64,000 nt of DNA from Lewinellaceae bacterium (GCA_016712415.1 JADJRC010000013.1:62001-126000); one strand, 5' to 3'; shown: positions 9,700-18,437, numbered from the stretch's first letter. Notes: a model not told the origin generated them from the letters alone. Made by a program: numbers and translations.

Positions 9700-10587
9700 T
9701 TACAGGACTAACTGGAAAGCCACTAGTTGCTTACCGGTTTTTTTTGAAGTCAGCAGCATCAGGTGCCCCGTCGTAGGAGGATCGTTCAAATTCTGCGGCG
9801 TCATGTCACAGTCTGTGTCAGGGCAGTCCACAAAACCGCGTTTGCTGACATATACTGTATTGTTGATATCGATGAATTCACCGGTGTATTCTTCTACCTC
9901 CCCGGTAGTCTGGCTCCGGTCGATAAAAACATTGATATGGCTCTCTTTTTTGACCGGGTCGTATTCAATTCTTCCTCCCATCCGGTTCATCGCATACGGG
10001 AGGTGCGAGGTATTAAAATCGCGCAGACACCAGCAGGTAGCCTGCTCGAAGCTACTGTCGGGATTAATGAGTGCGGTGGGCTTGCCGTTTGCATCCTTAT
10101 ACATGATGAACCACAAGCAATATCCGGGGTCTTCCGGACTAAGCCAGGCATTGTCGACGCTTGCAGGAAACGAGATCGGGATAGTTGGAATTACGATTTC
10201 GGGCGGAATCGGTGGCGCAAAATTGGCAAGGTTGTTAAAATAGCCCTCCGGAACGATTTGAAAATCATCGATGACAAAAACATCGAGGCAATCCGGGTCT
10301 TCAATTTTTATTTCTTGCGGCCCTGGCGCCAAATCTGCTTTATCCGGCGCCGTGACGACCAGCCCAACGCCGTCCTTGAATTCAGATACGGCGAGCACCC
10401 CTCCGATAAACACCTTCCGGCCAATCAGGGAAGAGAGCGGAGTGGCGGTTATGACGAACTGGTAGTTGTTGTAGACGTCTTTTGTATTGATTCCTATGCC
10501 CTGAATAGATTTGCAATCGGGATTGCAGGCGGAAAAGGCGGCCATGATCAGGGTCATGGCGGCCATAAAGGATAATGTTCTCATCAT
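9700..10587 (-). CDS. Hypothetical lipoprotein
   Basis: A putative lipoprotein of 295 residues. The signal MMRTLSFMAAMTLIMAAFSAC places the lipidated Cys at residue 21. The first part of the mature protein (residues about 30-110) looks like an Ig/TIG-type beta sandwich (FVITATPLSSLIGRKVFIGG, LVVTAPDKADLAPGPQEIKI). The second half contains several cysteines (CLWFIMYKDA, CWCLRDFN, DCPDTDCD) and a beta-rich tail. No family is recognised. It sits in the operon between the coiled-coil protein (22 bp upstream) and the OM barrel (19 bp downstream). Confidence 0.6.
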   Translation of the reverse strand: MMRTLSFMAAMTLIMAAFSACNPDCKSIQGIGINTKDVYNNYQFVITATPLSSLIGRKVFIGGVLAVSEFKDGVGLVVTAPDKADLAPGPQEIKIEDPDCLDVFVIDDFQIVPEGYFNNLANFAPPIPPEIVIPTIPISFPASVDNAWLSPEDPGYCLWFIMYKDANGKPTALINPDSSFEQATCWCLRDFNTSHLPYAMNRMGGRIEYDPVKKESHINVFIDRSQTTGEVEEYTGEFIDINNTVYVSKRGFVDCPDTDCDMTPQNLNDPPTTGHLMLLTSKKTGKQLVAFQLVL

Positions 10588-10609
10588 GAATTGGACATTT
10601 ATTGGGTGA

Positions 10610-11707
10610 TCAGATATTATTTGACATGGCGCTTATGGCGCGCTGTATTTTTTTATCCAGTTCCAGGATAGCCGCGCTCAGGTTGGGCAGGTTTTCTTCG
10701 GCAGCCTTTTTCGAGTCTTTTTGTGCGCTCGTCCGGCCGACCTGCCCTCCGGCAAAATTCTGGATAGGACCGATTACTTTCTGATGTACCGGAAGAACAT
10801 TGCTCTCGTGTACCGTTTTCAGCAGGTAATCATAGGTATCTTCCAGTTGATCCGCCGCTTCGGGGTTCTCCCAATATTGCCTGACCCCCAGGACATTGCC
10901 TTTGTAGTTCCGAAGAATCGTCTCGCGCATCTCGTTGTAGGCTTTGGTTGTCCGGTCTAATTCGGCTATCGCCCCGTTGCTTTTGAAATAATTGGGCAGG
11001 CGGTGGGGCATGAGCCGGTCGCGCAGGTCTTTCACCCGGTCGGCGTATTCCAGCAGATCGGCCGAAACCTGGTCATAATACGTCTGCTGCTTCAGGAAAC
11101 GCTTTTCGAGTGCCTCGCTCAGGGCAGACACGAGCATACTGATGGAATCCTGCAGTACTTTTATCTGTGCGTCTTTGGCCCTTATCTCCGCGTCATGGCT
11201 TTCCCTTGTTTCCTGTGCGGCCTGCTCCATGCGCGCGATGGTATTTTCAAAATGGATGATGGTATCGAGCAGGGTTCGGCGCATTTCCAGCAACTGGCGC
11301 TGGCTGAGTTTTTTTTCTTTTTCCAGTTTTTTGATGCGGATGTCCAGGGCATCGACCTGCTGCAACAGTTTTTTGTTTTGCTGACCGCAGAGCACGATCT
11401 CCAGGTTGCCGGAAGGCGGTACGACGACAAGCCCGGAAGGCGGCGCGATCATTTTACCCGGCGAGTCTTCCACAATCACCGTCACATAGTCTTTGTCAGG
11501 CGGGAAAGCGATCTCAAATGCGCCTTTATCGTCGGTGATGGTATAGGAGAACCCGGGGATTTTCACGTGAACATTCGCGACACCTTTTGTCACGCCATTG
11601 GCCGTTTCGACTACCCGGCCCAGAAGCATGCGTCCTTCGTCGGTTTGCGACCGGGCGATTTCGGGCAACAGGCAAAGCAAAAGCGGAATGATTAGATGGT
11701 GTTTCAT
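10610..11707 (-). CDS. Exported carboxypeptidase-regulatory-like and coiled-coil protein
   Basis: The protein has 365 residues from the ATG at MKHHLIIPLLLCLLPEIARS. An in-frame ATG six codons upstream lies before the signal peptide and is less likely. After the signal comes a CarboxypepD_reg-like Ig domain (LLGRVVETANGVTKGVANVHVKI ... TITDDKGAFEIAFP), then a long coiled coil from about residue 115 to 210 (KKLEKEKKLSQRQLLEMRRTL and following), and a helical C-terminus. It could span part of the periplasm. It lies 41 bp downstream of the EAD-TM gene, whose C-terminus carries the same regulatory-like fold, so the two may interact. Confidence 0.65.
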   Translation of the reverse strand: MKHHLIIPLLLCLLPEIARSQTDEGRMLLGRVVETANGVTKGVANVHVKIPGFSYTITDDKGAFEIAFPPDKDYVTVIVEDSPGKMIAPPSGLVVVPPSGNLEIVLCGQQNKKLLQQVDALDIRIKKLEKEKKLSQRQLLEMRRTLLDTIIHFENTIARMEQAAQETRESHDAEIRAKDAQIKVLQDSISMLVSALSEALEKRFLKQQTYYDQVSADLLEYADRVKDLRDRLMPHRLPNYFKSNGAIAELDRTTKAYNEMRETILRNYKGNVLGVRQYWENPEAADQLEDTYDYLLKTVHESNVLPVHQKVIGPIQNFAGGQVGRTSAQKDSKKAAEENLPNLSAAILELDKKIQRAISAMSNNI

Positions 11708-11748
11708 GGCCTGGTTTTTTTGCAACTGATCGTCGGCAATCCCTTCGT

Positions 11749-12747
11749 TCAGTATGGTATTTTTAGCACTTTAAGTGATAAAGCGTTGAGTTCCACGTCT
11801 TGCCGCTCCACCGGTTTTCCCTGCCGTCGCAACACCACCCAAACGGGTCTTGGTTTGGAAGCCGGGAGCGTCAGGGCAAAATTGCCGTCGGCATCCGTCG
11901 TGTCGCGGGCCGGTTCGTTCTCGATTTCGACGACCACCCCGGCGGCAGGTTTTGAGTTGGGGTACAACACTTTGCCCTTGTAGGTTTTAGTGATCAGATT
12001 AAGGTAAAAAGTGATATCGCCCGAACTGCTCAGGTTTGGTGTGCTTTGCCCGTTAACGGTTACTTCTAATCCGGGATTGAACAATTGCAGGCGCACACTA
12101 TCGTCAGAATAAGCGGCAGGTATACCGGCAAACCGGACGACACCCTCCGGCGAAATGGGTTGTGCTGCCGTTTCAAATTTACCGATGACGGCTTTGGCCA
12201 TGCCCGACGGCCTGATACCCGGAAAATCAGGCCGAAAGACAAGTCGGGCAACCAGGTCTTGTGGCGCTTTCGCCGGATTGCTTTCCAGCCAGCCGTTGAT
12301 GCCCCTTTCAATAAGCACCGAGGCGATAATTGTAGCCAGTGCCAATAAGCCCCGTACCACCGTCTGCCGACTGACCACGGGCCGCGGGCCGTCGCGTTTT
12401 TCGGAAGTCGGCGGAGCGCTTTTTCCCTGAGGGGCCGATTCGATGATTGAAGGAACAGGCCGGGGAATGTTTTGGGGTTGTTTGTTGGCATCTTCGAGGA
12501 TGTTCAGCACATCCAACAGCGAGCGGTTGATCATATTCCGCTCTACGTTTTCTTCGTCTTTGCCGATGGTGCCTTCCCTGACCGACTTTTTGAGCGTTGC
12601 CAGGCGGTTTTTGAGCATTACTACGGTATCCTGCAGATCGTTGTCATCTGCGACGATCGGGTACAAGGCATCAATGGCTTCCTGGTTGGCGCCGTCCGCT
12701 ATGAGCTGCCTGATGCTCTCAGTGTCGTCATTGGAGTAGGTCAACAT
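11749..12747 (-). CDS. Membrane-anchored effector-associated domain (EAD11-like) protein with a carboxypeptidase-regulatory-like tail
   Basis: This 332-residue protein has three parts. Residues 1-88 are helical and match the EAD11 pattern: ESIRQLIADGANQEAIDALY, a linking helix LKNRLATLKKSVREGTIG, then NMINRSLLDVLNILEDA. EADs are small death-fold-like adaptors known from bacterial conflict systems. One TM helix follows (about residues 128-146, LLALATIIASVLI). The outside part ends in a CarboxypepD_reg-like domain (YKGKVLYPNSKPAAGVVVEI ... TTDADGNFALTLP). The expected topology is EAD inside and sandwich domain outside, so it could pass envelope signals inwards. It heads an operon of four envelope genes. 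The EAD assignment is by pattern, not by profile search. Confidence 0.65.
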   Translation of the reverse strand: MLTYSNDDTESIRQLIADGANQEAIDALYPIVADDNDLQDTVVMLKNRLATLKKSVREGTIGKDEENVERNMINRSLLDVLNILEDANKQPQNIPRPVPSIIESAPQGKSAPPTSEKRDGPRPVVSRQTVVRGLLALATIIASVLIERGINGWLESNPAKAPQDLVARLVFRPDFPGIRPSGMAKAVIGKFETAAQPISPEGVVRFAGIPAAYSDDSVRLQLFNPGLEVTVNGQSTPNLSSSGDITFYLNLITKTYKGKVLYPNSKPAAGVVVEIENEPARDTTDADGNFALTLPASKPRPVWVVLRRQGKPVERQDVELNALSLKVLKIPY

Positions 12748-12952
12748 TGCTTCTGCTTAATGTATTTTTGTCCGGGAGGTGTAAACAGCGGGATAAAATT
12801 TCTTATAACTAATGCAAATATAAAATTTTCATTGGACCAGTAAGTGTATTACAAAACCTGTCTATATATTTTTATCAAACTTTAAGTGCCCGTCTCGCCA
12901 GGGTATTCAGACGGTTTCTAAGCCCGTCATCACTCCATTTGCCCGTTACCTG
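12748..12952. other. Intergenic region upstream of the EAD operon
   Basis: AT-rich stretch between the ruvC stop and the EAD operon start. It should contain the operon promoter. No gene is seen. Confidence 0.4.
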
Positions 12953-13516
12953 TCACACTTTTTTATCCGGATTGTCCTTGAGAAACGCTTTCCATCCGCT
13001 GTAGGATTTGCCCCCCTTGAGCGCCGCGTTTGATGATTGATACCAGTGGCATAAAGCGGCTGCCAGCGCGTCGGTGGCATCGAAATATTTTTCAGAAAAC
13101 TTCGTGTGCAATATATTTTCCAGCATGCCGGCCACCTGCTCCTTGGAGGCATTGCCGTTGCCGGTCACCGCACTCTTGATCTTTTTGGGCATATACTCGG
13201 TGGTGGCAAGACCGTTGACCATTCCTGCGGCGATGGCGACACCCTGGGCACGGCCCAGTTTCAGCATCGACTGCGGGTTTTTGGCATAAAACGGCTGCTC
13301 AATGGCCATTTCTGTCGGTTTATGCTGGCGGATCAGATCCTGTACCTGTTCGAATATGTAGCGCAGTTTAACCGTTTGTTCCGATCCCAGGTGTGCAAAG
13401 GTCACCACCCCGATTTCCAATACGTCAATAGATTTTTTGTCGGCGTCAATAATGGCAAAACCCAACACGTTGGTGCCGGGGTCGATGCCGAGGATGCGCG
13501 TTTTTTTCGTTTCCAT
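12953..13516 (-). CDS. ruvC: Holliday junction endodeoxyribonuclease RuvC
   Basis: RuvC resolves four-way DNA junctions by paired nicking, together with RuvAB. The start METKKTRILGIDPG (ATG complement 13514-13516) fits the family. An upstream in-frame ATG would add a 31-residue low-complexity leader translated from a repetitive intergenic region. The acidic active site is visible: Asp in ILGIDPGT, Glu in AIEQPFYAKNPQS, and the DATDALAAALCHW region near the C-terminus. The 187-residue length is normal. The neighbours on either side are not recombination genes. Confidence 0.95.
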   Translation of the reverse strand: METKKTRILGIDPGTNVLGFAIIDADKKSIDVLEIGVVTFAHLGSEQTVKLRYIFEQVQDLIRQHKPTEMAIEQPFYAKNPQSMLKLGRAQGVAIAAGMVNGLATTEYMPKKIKSAVTGNGNASKEQVAGMLENILHTKFSEKYFDATDALAAALCHWYQSSNAALKGGKSYSGWKAFLKDNPDKKV

Positions 13517-13527
13517 GGCGTAAAGGT

Positions 13528-13785
13528 AAGGGGTTTCGGGTTGCGGGTTGCGGAGGTTGCGGGTTGCGGAGGTTGCAGGGCGATCGGACAATGGTTTCGA
13601 GGTATTCATTGGTCATTTAGATTGTTTTTCCGGCTGATGTTGCTTTTAAGTTTTTTACGAAATAGGTTTTCCTGTAAGTTTGCGCCCACATACCTTTATG
13701 GACACTACCCCAGGGCTACCCACCACCCGAAACCTTCAACCAGTAACCGAAACCTCCGAAACCCTTAAACCCGAAACCTTTAAAC
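13528..13785. repeat. Short G/T-rich and C/A-rich direct repeats around the ruvC / hydroxyacyl-CoA dehydrogenase intergene
   Basis: Near 13530-13576 the motif GGTTGCGG recurs (GGGTTGCGGAGG units). Near 13731-13785 the motif AACC(T)GAAACC recurs. The two tracts are roughly complementary in composition (GGTTNCGG against CCGAAACC) and flank the divergent start regions of ruvC and the dehydrogenase. Confidence 0.55.
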
Positions 13786-13791
13786 CCGAAT

Positions 13792-14949
13792 ATGGATAAA
13801 ATAGGAATACTTGGTGCAGGAGCAATGGGCAGCGGTATCGCACAGGTGGCCGCTGCGGCAGGCCACGATGTTGTGGTATGCGACAACCTGACCATTTCGC
13901 TGGCAAAAGCAGGAAAAAAAATACAGGCCTCATTAAAAACAGGAGTCGACAAGGGCAAACTGACGGATGCAGATGCCTATTCCTTGTTCAGTTGCATTGG
14001 ATTTACGGACCATATGAGCGATTTTCGCGATTGTTCGATCGTGATTGAGGCGATTGTAGAGGATATCGAACAAAAACAGATTGCGTTCAAGAGTATGGAG
14101 GCCATTGTGGAAGAAGATACCGTACTGGCCAGCAATACCTCGTCGCTTTCGATTTCCGCCATGGGCGCACAGTTGAAGCACCCGGAACGCATTTTGGGTG
14201 TACATTTCTTCAACCCTGCCCCGCAAATGCGACTGGTGGAGATCATCCCCGGTCTGCAGACAAACCCCGAGGTCGTTGAACGTGGAAAACAACTGATCGA
14301 CGGATGGGGCAAAACCACCGTCATTGCCAAGGATACGCCCGGGTTCATCGTCAACCGCGTTGCACGGCCGTATTACGGCGAATCGCTCCGTATTTTTGAA
14401 GAAGGGATCGCAGATGAAGCGACCATCGACTGGGCCATGCGCGAACGCTGCGGTTTCCGGATGGGCCCCTTTGAATTGATGGACTTTATCGGCAACGACA
14501 TCAACTACGCCGTTACCGAGGTGGTCTTTACCAATTTTTTCTTCGACCCCCGTTACAAGCCTTCTTTTACCCAGAAACGACTGGTAGATGCACACTTTTT
14601 TGGCCGCAAATCAGGCCGCGGGTTCTACGACTACCGGGAAGGCGCCGTCATGCCCGAGCCCAACCGCGACGAAGCGCTGGGGCGCGAAATCGCCAGCCGC
14701 GTCCTGGCCATGCTGATCAACGAAGCCTCCGACGCACTCTATCTCCGCATTGCCAGTCGCGACGATATTGACCTGGCCATGACCCAGGGTGTGAATTACC
14801 CGAAAGGCCTGCTCTCCTGGGCTGACGAGATCGGTATCCAGAAAGTGGTGGAAAAACTCGATTCCCTGTACGTCGAATACCTGGAAGACCGCTACCGCTG
14901 CAGCCCGCTCCTGCGCAAAATGGCCCGGGAAGGCAAAACCTTCTATTAA
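13792..14949 (+). CDS. 3-hydroxyacyl-CoA dehydrogenase (PaaH/HBD type, with a duplicated C-terminal domain)
   Basis: This NAD-dependent enzyme oxidises 3-hydroxyacyl-CoA to 3-oxoacyl-CoA in beta-oxidation or phenylacetate degradation. The N-terminal Rossmann fold begins GILGAGAMGSGIAQ. VLASNTSSLSIS and RILGVHFFNPAPQMRLVEII follow, with the catalytic His in HFFNP. The first 3HCDH C-domain begins at about residue 185 (DTPGFIVNRVARPYYGESLR). At 385 residues it is about 100 longer than single-domain HBDs, because a second 3HCDH copy is appended (LAMLINEASDALYL ... GVNYPKGLLSWADEIG). The PaaI-type thioesterase gene follows 77 bp later, which fits aromatic or fatty acyl-CoA catabolism. I cannot separate PaaH from a general HBD by sequence alone. 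Confidence 0.9.
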   Translation: MDKIGILGAGAMGSGIAQVAAAAGHDVVVCDNLTISLAKAGKKIQASLKTGVDKGKLTDADAYSLFSCIGFTDHMSDFRDCSIVIEAIVEDIEQKQIAFKSMEAIVEEDTVLASNTSSLSISAMGAQLKHPERILGVHFFNPAPQMRLVEIIPGLQTNPEVVERGKQLIDGWGKTTVIAKDTPGFIVNRVARPYYGESLRIFEEGIADEATIDWAMRERCGFRMGPFELMDFIGNDINYAVTEVVFTNFFFDPRYKPSFTQKRLVDAHFFGRKSGRGFYDYREGAVMPEPNRDEALGREIASRVLAMLINEASDALYLRIASRDDIDLAMTQGVNYPKGLLSWADEIGIQKVVEKLDSLYVEYLEDRYRCSPLLRKMAREGKTFY

Positions 14950-14959
14950 AAACCTGCCC

Positions 14960-15018
14960 CTTATCACTTACCACTTACCACTTATCACTCACCACTTACC
15001 ACTCACCACTTACCACTC
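14960..15018 (+). repeat. Tandem CCACTTA/TCAC short repeat
   Basis: About six imperfect copies of a 10-11 bp unit of the type CACTTACCAC occupy the gap between the dehydrogenase and the thioesterase. There is no coding signal. Confidence 0.75.
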
Positions 15019-15026
15019 TATAAAAC

Positions 15027-15434
15027 TTGTCTCCGCTCGAAATCTTTCACCGCATGTACGATAACGACCTGTTCAGCCGCTGGATGGGCATGGAGCTCGT
15101 AACGGTAGGCGCAGGTGCCTGCACGCTGCGGATGACGGTCCGTGCAGAAATGCTCAACGGGTTCGGGGTGGCGCACGGGGGCATTACTTTTTCGCTGGCC
15201 GACAGCGCTTTTGCATTTGCCTGCAACTCCAGCGGGCGACACACGGTATCCATTCACTGCACTGTAGAGCATGTGGCGCCGGTTTTTGAAAACGATGTAC
15301 TCACCGCAGAGGCAGTGGAAGAGCACCTCGGCAACGCCGTTTCCAATTATGCGATCCGGGTAACGAAACAGGACGGTTCGGCAGTGGCGTTTTTCAGGGG
15401 GGTGGCATTCCGGAAAAAACAGGTGTGGGAATAA
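15027..15434 (+). CDS. PaaI family hotdog-fold acyl-CoA thioesterase
   Basis: This 135-residue single-hotdog thioesterase of the PaaI/HGG type hydrolyses hydroxyphenylacetyl-CoA or other aryl or acyl-CoAs that stall catabolism. The core signature FGVAHGGITFSLADSAFAFACNS is complete. It carries the HGG motif and the acidic residue of the following helix. VSIHCTVEHVAPVFENDVLTAEA and an aliphatic C-terminal strand follow. I chose the TTG at 15027 because family members carry the segment before YDNDLFSRW (SPLEIFHRM). The alternative is the ATG at 15054. The pairing with the upstream dehydrogenase suggests an acyl-CoA pathway. Confidence 0.88.
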   Translation: MSPLEIFHRMYDNDLFSRWMGMELVTVGAGACTLRMTVRAEMLNGFGVAHGGITFSLADSAFAFACNSSGRHTVSIHCTVEHVAPVFENDVLTAEAVEEHLGNAVSNYAIRVTKQDGSAVAFFRGVAFRKKQVWE

Positions 15435-15508
15435 GCGCGTGTTTCAGGTTTTGAAGTACGCTGACAAAACTCATCGCAAAGTGGTTACGGTAGCGTTTCC
15501 CGGCGCAG

Positions 15509-15516
15509 TACCTTTG
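15509..15516 (+). promoter_or_regulatory. -7 promoter box of the TolC-like gene
   Basis: TACCTTTG is an exact TAnnTTTG match only 4 bp before the ATG at 15521. Transcription would start at or next to the start codon, implying a leaderless or nearly leaderless mRNA. Confidence 0.5.
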
Positions 15517-15520
15517 CCGC

Positions 15521-16867
15521 ATGAAAAGTTTGGTACTTTCCTTTGTTTGTCTTCTTTATGCGGGCATCGCCGGCGCACAGCCCGCCCAACATCCCGTCTC
15601 GCTGGTCGACTGTCTGGACATGGCCCTGACCAACAGTGCCCAGCTCAAAAAAGCGCGGCTCGACCGGCAGGGCTTTGAACTGAGGCTGCGCGAAAGCCGC
15701 AGCGCTGCCTATCCGCAGATCAATGCCGATGTCCGGTACGGCTACTCGCCTGTACTTCCGACCGAATTGCTGCCGGGCGAGTTGTTCGGACAGGCGGAAG
15801 GCACGTATATCCCCGCGCAATTCGGCAGGCCCTGGCAACTCACCGGTATCGTCACGGTGGAGCAACGCATCTACGATGAATCGCTTTTTCGCGGTATTCC
15901 CGCCATCAACGCCGGGCGGACCATCTCCAACCTGCTGATCGAGCGCACCGAAGAGGAGGTATTGTACAGCACCGCCAATGTATTCTACCAGACGCTGCAA
16001 ACCGAGCAGTTGCTTCGGGCCATGAATGCCAACCTGGAAAAACTGGAAGCGCTGCAGCGGATAGCAGAACTTCAACTGGCCAACGGCTATGCCATACCGA
16101 CCGATGTGAAGCGCATCCGGGTGGCGCGTACCAACCTGGAAACGCAGCGGCAGAACCTCTACACGGCCATTGCAGCGTTGCACCAGTCGCTCCAGTTTTT
16201 CTGCGGCGTTCCTTACGACGAAAAACTGGACCCTGTCGAAGAAATGACCAACCCGGCAGCCGATTCGCTGCGCTGGCAGTCGCTGACCCTGGAACCGGAA
16301 CGCACCACTGAACACCTGCTGCTGCTACAGAACCTGGCCCTCAATCGTATCCAGACCCGCAGTCTCTGGGCAGAGGGCCTGCCCAACCTGAGCGCTTATG
16401 TCACCGGCCTTTTTCAGACACAACGCGACGATGCCAACATATTCGACACCGATACCCGCTGGTACGGCGCCGCGTCGTTCGGGCTCAAGATCGATATTCC
16501 CATTTTCGACGGATTCCGGCGAACCCGCAAGGTGCGGCTGCTCAAACTGGAAGCCCTGAAACTGGAAGAAGAGCAACGCCAGGTCGATGAGGCGAAAATG
16601 CTGGAGTTCATTCAGGCGCGCGAGCAACTGCAAAATGCCTTGCGCGCGCTGCAAACCCAAACCGACAACGTGGCGCTCGCCCGCGAGATCACCGACAAAC
16701 TCATGCTACAATATAAAGAAGGCGTGATGTCGCTCACCGACCTGCTCACCGCACAGACAGCCCTGTCGGAAGCCGAAACAAACTACTGGCAACAGGTTTT
16801 TGCCTACAAACTGGCAGTATTGAAATTGCTGAAGGCATCGGGGAAACTGGAGGAGTTGAAAAAGTAA
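15521..16867 (+). CDS. TolC family outer membrane efflux protein
   Basis: TolC proteins form trimeric outer membrane channels and trans-periplasmic tunnels for RND, ABC or MFS efflux pumps. The protein is 448 residues with signal peptide MKSLVLSFVCLLYAGIAGAQ. Two OEP repeats are visible, each starting with a CLDMALTNSAQLKKARLDRQ-like helix. Internal features include PLINADVRYG-type strands and the late motif YKEGVMSLTDLLTAQTALSEAE. No adaptor or inner membrane pump gene is adjacent, so its partner is elsewhere. Transcription seems to be by its own TACCTTTG box. Confidence 0.92.
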   Translation: MKSLVLSFVCLLYAGIAGAQPAQHPVSLVDCLDMALTNSAQLKKARLDRQGFELRLRESRSAAYPQINADVRYGYSPVLPTELLPGELFGQAEGTYIPAQFGRPWQLTGIVTVEQRIYDESLFRGIPAINAGRTISNLLIERTEEEVLYSTANVFYQTLQTEQLLRAMNANLEKLEALQRIAELQLANGYAIPTDVKRIRVARTNLETQRQNLYTAIAALHQSLQFFCGVPYDEKLDPVEEMTNPAADSLRWQSLTLEPERTTEHLLLLQNLALNRIQTRSLWAEGLPNLSAYVTGLFQTQRDDANIFDTDTRWYGAASFGLKIDIPIFDGFRRTRKVRLLKLEALKLEEEQRQVDEAKMLEFIQAREQLQNALRALQTQTDNVALAREITDKLMLQYKEGVMSLTDLLTAQTALSEAETNYWQQVFAYKLAVLKLLKASGKLEELKK

Positions 16868-16950
16868 GGATGGTGGAATGGTGGATGATGATGAATGATG
16901 AATGATGAAGAATAAAATTCCAGTGGTCTTAGGGGCTTAAAAACCTCCGA

Positions 16951-17278
16951 ATGATACACTGCGAGGTTTTGAGTGACCCTTATTGCAAACTTGTCGAACC
17001 AACTTTTCAAGATTTGGTGAAATTAGCCCTTTGTGAAGGTTGCACCTAACGCCGACAAAAGACTGCGGGAGTGTATCACTTGCGCTTGAACACGTCCCCC
17101 GGCTTGAGAAAGCCCTTGCTAATTTAGATGACAAAGAGTTTGTGGCAGCGTGGGCAAATTGTCCGAATACGTTTTGCCAGAATTGCAACGCACTGAAACA
17201 ACCTTTGACCTTTCCAAACTTTCTGAAGCAGAGGTGGAAACCCTGTTTGAAATGGCGATGAAGAAAACGGAACAATGA
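16951..17278 (+). pseudogene. Broken small ORF, hypothetical
   Basis: Three short reading frames in series look like one protein of about 108 residues with two frameshifts. The first starts MIHCEVLSDPYCKLVEPTF and stops near 17049. The second continues LTPTKDCGSVSLALEHVPRL to about 17150. The third continues VGKLSEYVLPELQRTETTF and ends AMKKTEQ at 17278. The charged helical composition is uniform across the pieces. No family is recognised. It starts the decayed 16.9-20.5 kb island. Confidence 0.4.
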
Positions 17279-17324
17279 AATCCTAACTTACACCCAACCA
17301 AAAGCGCAAATACCTACACCTCTT

Positions 17325-17549
17325 TTGACTGAAGGGGAAGCCGCCGCCCGTGCCTATTTGGAAAATATGGACTGCGAACGCGGGATTTACATTTTCAAGT
17401 CAGAGAAAGAGCTAAAGGCGATTAAACGCCGCTTGGAAAAATGCTGTCCGGACGAAACGGTCGGCGTTCGGGTTTTCCTGCCTGACAACGGAAGGGACTG
17501 GTCCAAAAATCTAACACTGGTAGAGATGAAAAATAACTCTAAGGTTTAG
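17325..17549 (+). CDS. Hypothetical small protein
   Basis: A 74-residue frame opens at a TTG; the frame is open from about 17262, so the true start is uncertain. It encodes TEGEAAARAYLENMDCERG, then an IYIFKSEKELKAIKRRLEK segment and a basic-acidic tail. The composition is protein-like but no domain is recognised. It lies 46 bp after the broken ORF and has no visible promoter. Confidence 0.35.
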   Translation: MTEGEAAARAYLENMDCERGIYIFKSEKELKAIKRRLEKCCPDETVGVRVFLPDNGRDWSKNLTLVEMKNNSKV

Positions 17550-17562
17550 ACCTTGAAAATAC

Positions 17563-17817
17563 CTAACTGCATCGCTTCAACTTGATTTTGGCTAAGTGGT
17601 CAACGAAATCAGTAGTTAACCAAACAAATTTTATTGGGTCTTTTACTCCGCATAAATCGCTAACGCGCCCACAAATTTGCCTTGTTGATATCGGAGCTTC
17701 GGGACTTTCTTGCGAAATGAAAATTCTATCGTATTCCTGCCACCGTTCATCCATAAGTGTAACATAATCCTTGTTTAGAATTTTTTGAATGTCAATATTT
17801 TCCAACTTGCTAAACAT
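17563..17817 (-). CDS. Hypothetical small protein
   Basis: An 84-residue frame starting MFSKLENIDIQKILNKDY, with plausible amino acid composition and a Trp/Phe-rich C-terminal part (IKFVWLTTDFVDHLAK). No family is recognised. It is in the island and converges with the previous ORF. Confidence 0.35.
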   Translation of the reverse strand: MFSKLENIDIQKILNKDYVTLMDERWQEYDRIFISQESPEAPISTRQICGRVSDLCGVKDPIKFVWLTTDFVDHLAKIKLKRCS

Positions 17818-18190
17818 AGCAGCCCTAATTTCCCCTGATTGAATACTTGAGTTATGATTTTCTCTGAAACAGCGGGTTTAGAAGAAAACAATCTGAACCC
17901 CTCGAAAAATAAAGCGGCTATTGCTACCGATTTATTTGGACTATTCCAGAAAATTTGATAGTGTTCCCGTAGTACAGTAGAAATACTTACCTATGTCAAT
18001 TCTTTCTGCCTCTTGCTTTTTTTCAGAAATTCGATTCATTGCTTAAAAGTAATCGCCTGCAATCTTTGAAACTCTTGAGGTCTTTAGTCATCAATTTCCC
18101 GTTTTTGAGGCGGAGGAAGGATGTAAATTACCATGCACGTTCAAGGTTCGTGAAAAACAGGGCAAACGCGGTTTTGTGGCAGGGTTAGTC
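17818..18190. other. AT-rich island DNA without a supported gene
   Basis: Only fragments are seen. One is a 34-codon plus-strand frame at 17854-17958 beginning MIFSETAGLEENN. Nothing else can be supported. Confidence 0.4.
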
Positions 18191-18215
18191 CATTGTTTGC
18201 GCGGAAGATAACTAT

Positions 18216-18426
18216 TTGGAACGGCCCCCCCCCCCCCCGGGGGGGGGGCCGGGCCCCCCCGCCCCCCCCCCCCGGGGGCCGCCCGGCCCCGCCCCCGGGC
18301 CCCGGCCCGGGGGGCCCGCGCGGCGCGGCGGGCGGCCCCCGGGGGGGGCCCCCCGGGGGGCGGGGGCCCCGGGGGGGGGGGGGGGGGGGGGCGGGGGGCC
18401 CCCCCCCCCCCCCGCCCCGGGGCCGG
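18216..18426. repeat. G/C homopolymer low-complexity block, probably an assembly artefact
   Basis: About 200 bases consist almost only of C and G runs (runs of 5-16 identical bases). The reading frames through it are Gly/Pro/Arg junk. Such sequence is not credible coding or structural DNA and is typical of consensus failure. Confidence 0.7.
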
Positions 18427-18437
18427 CCTTGCGTTGT

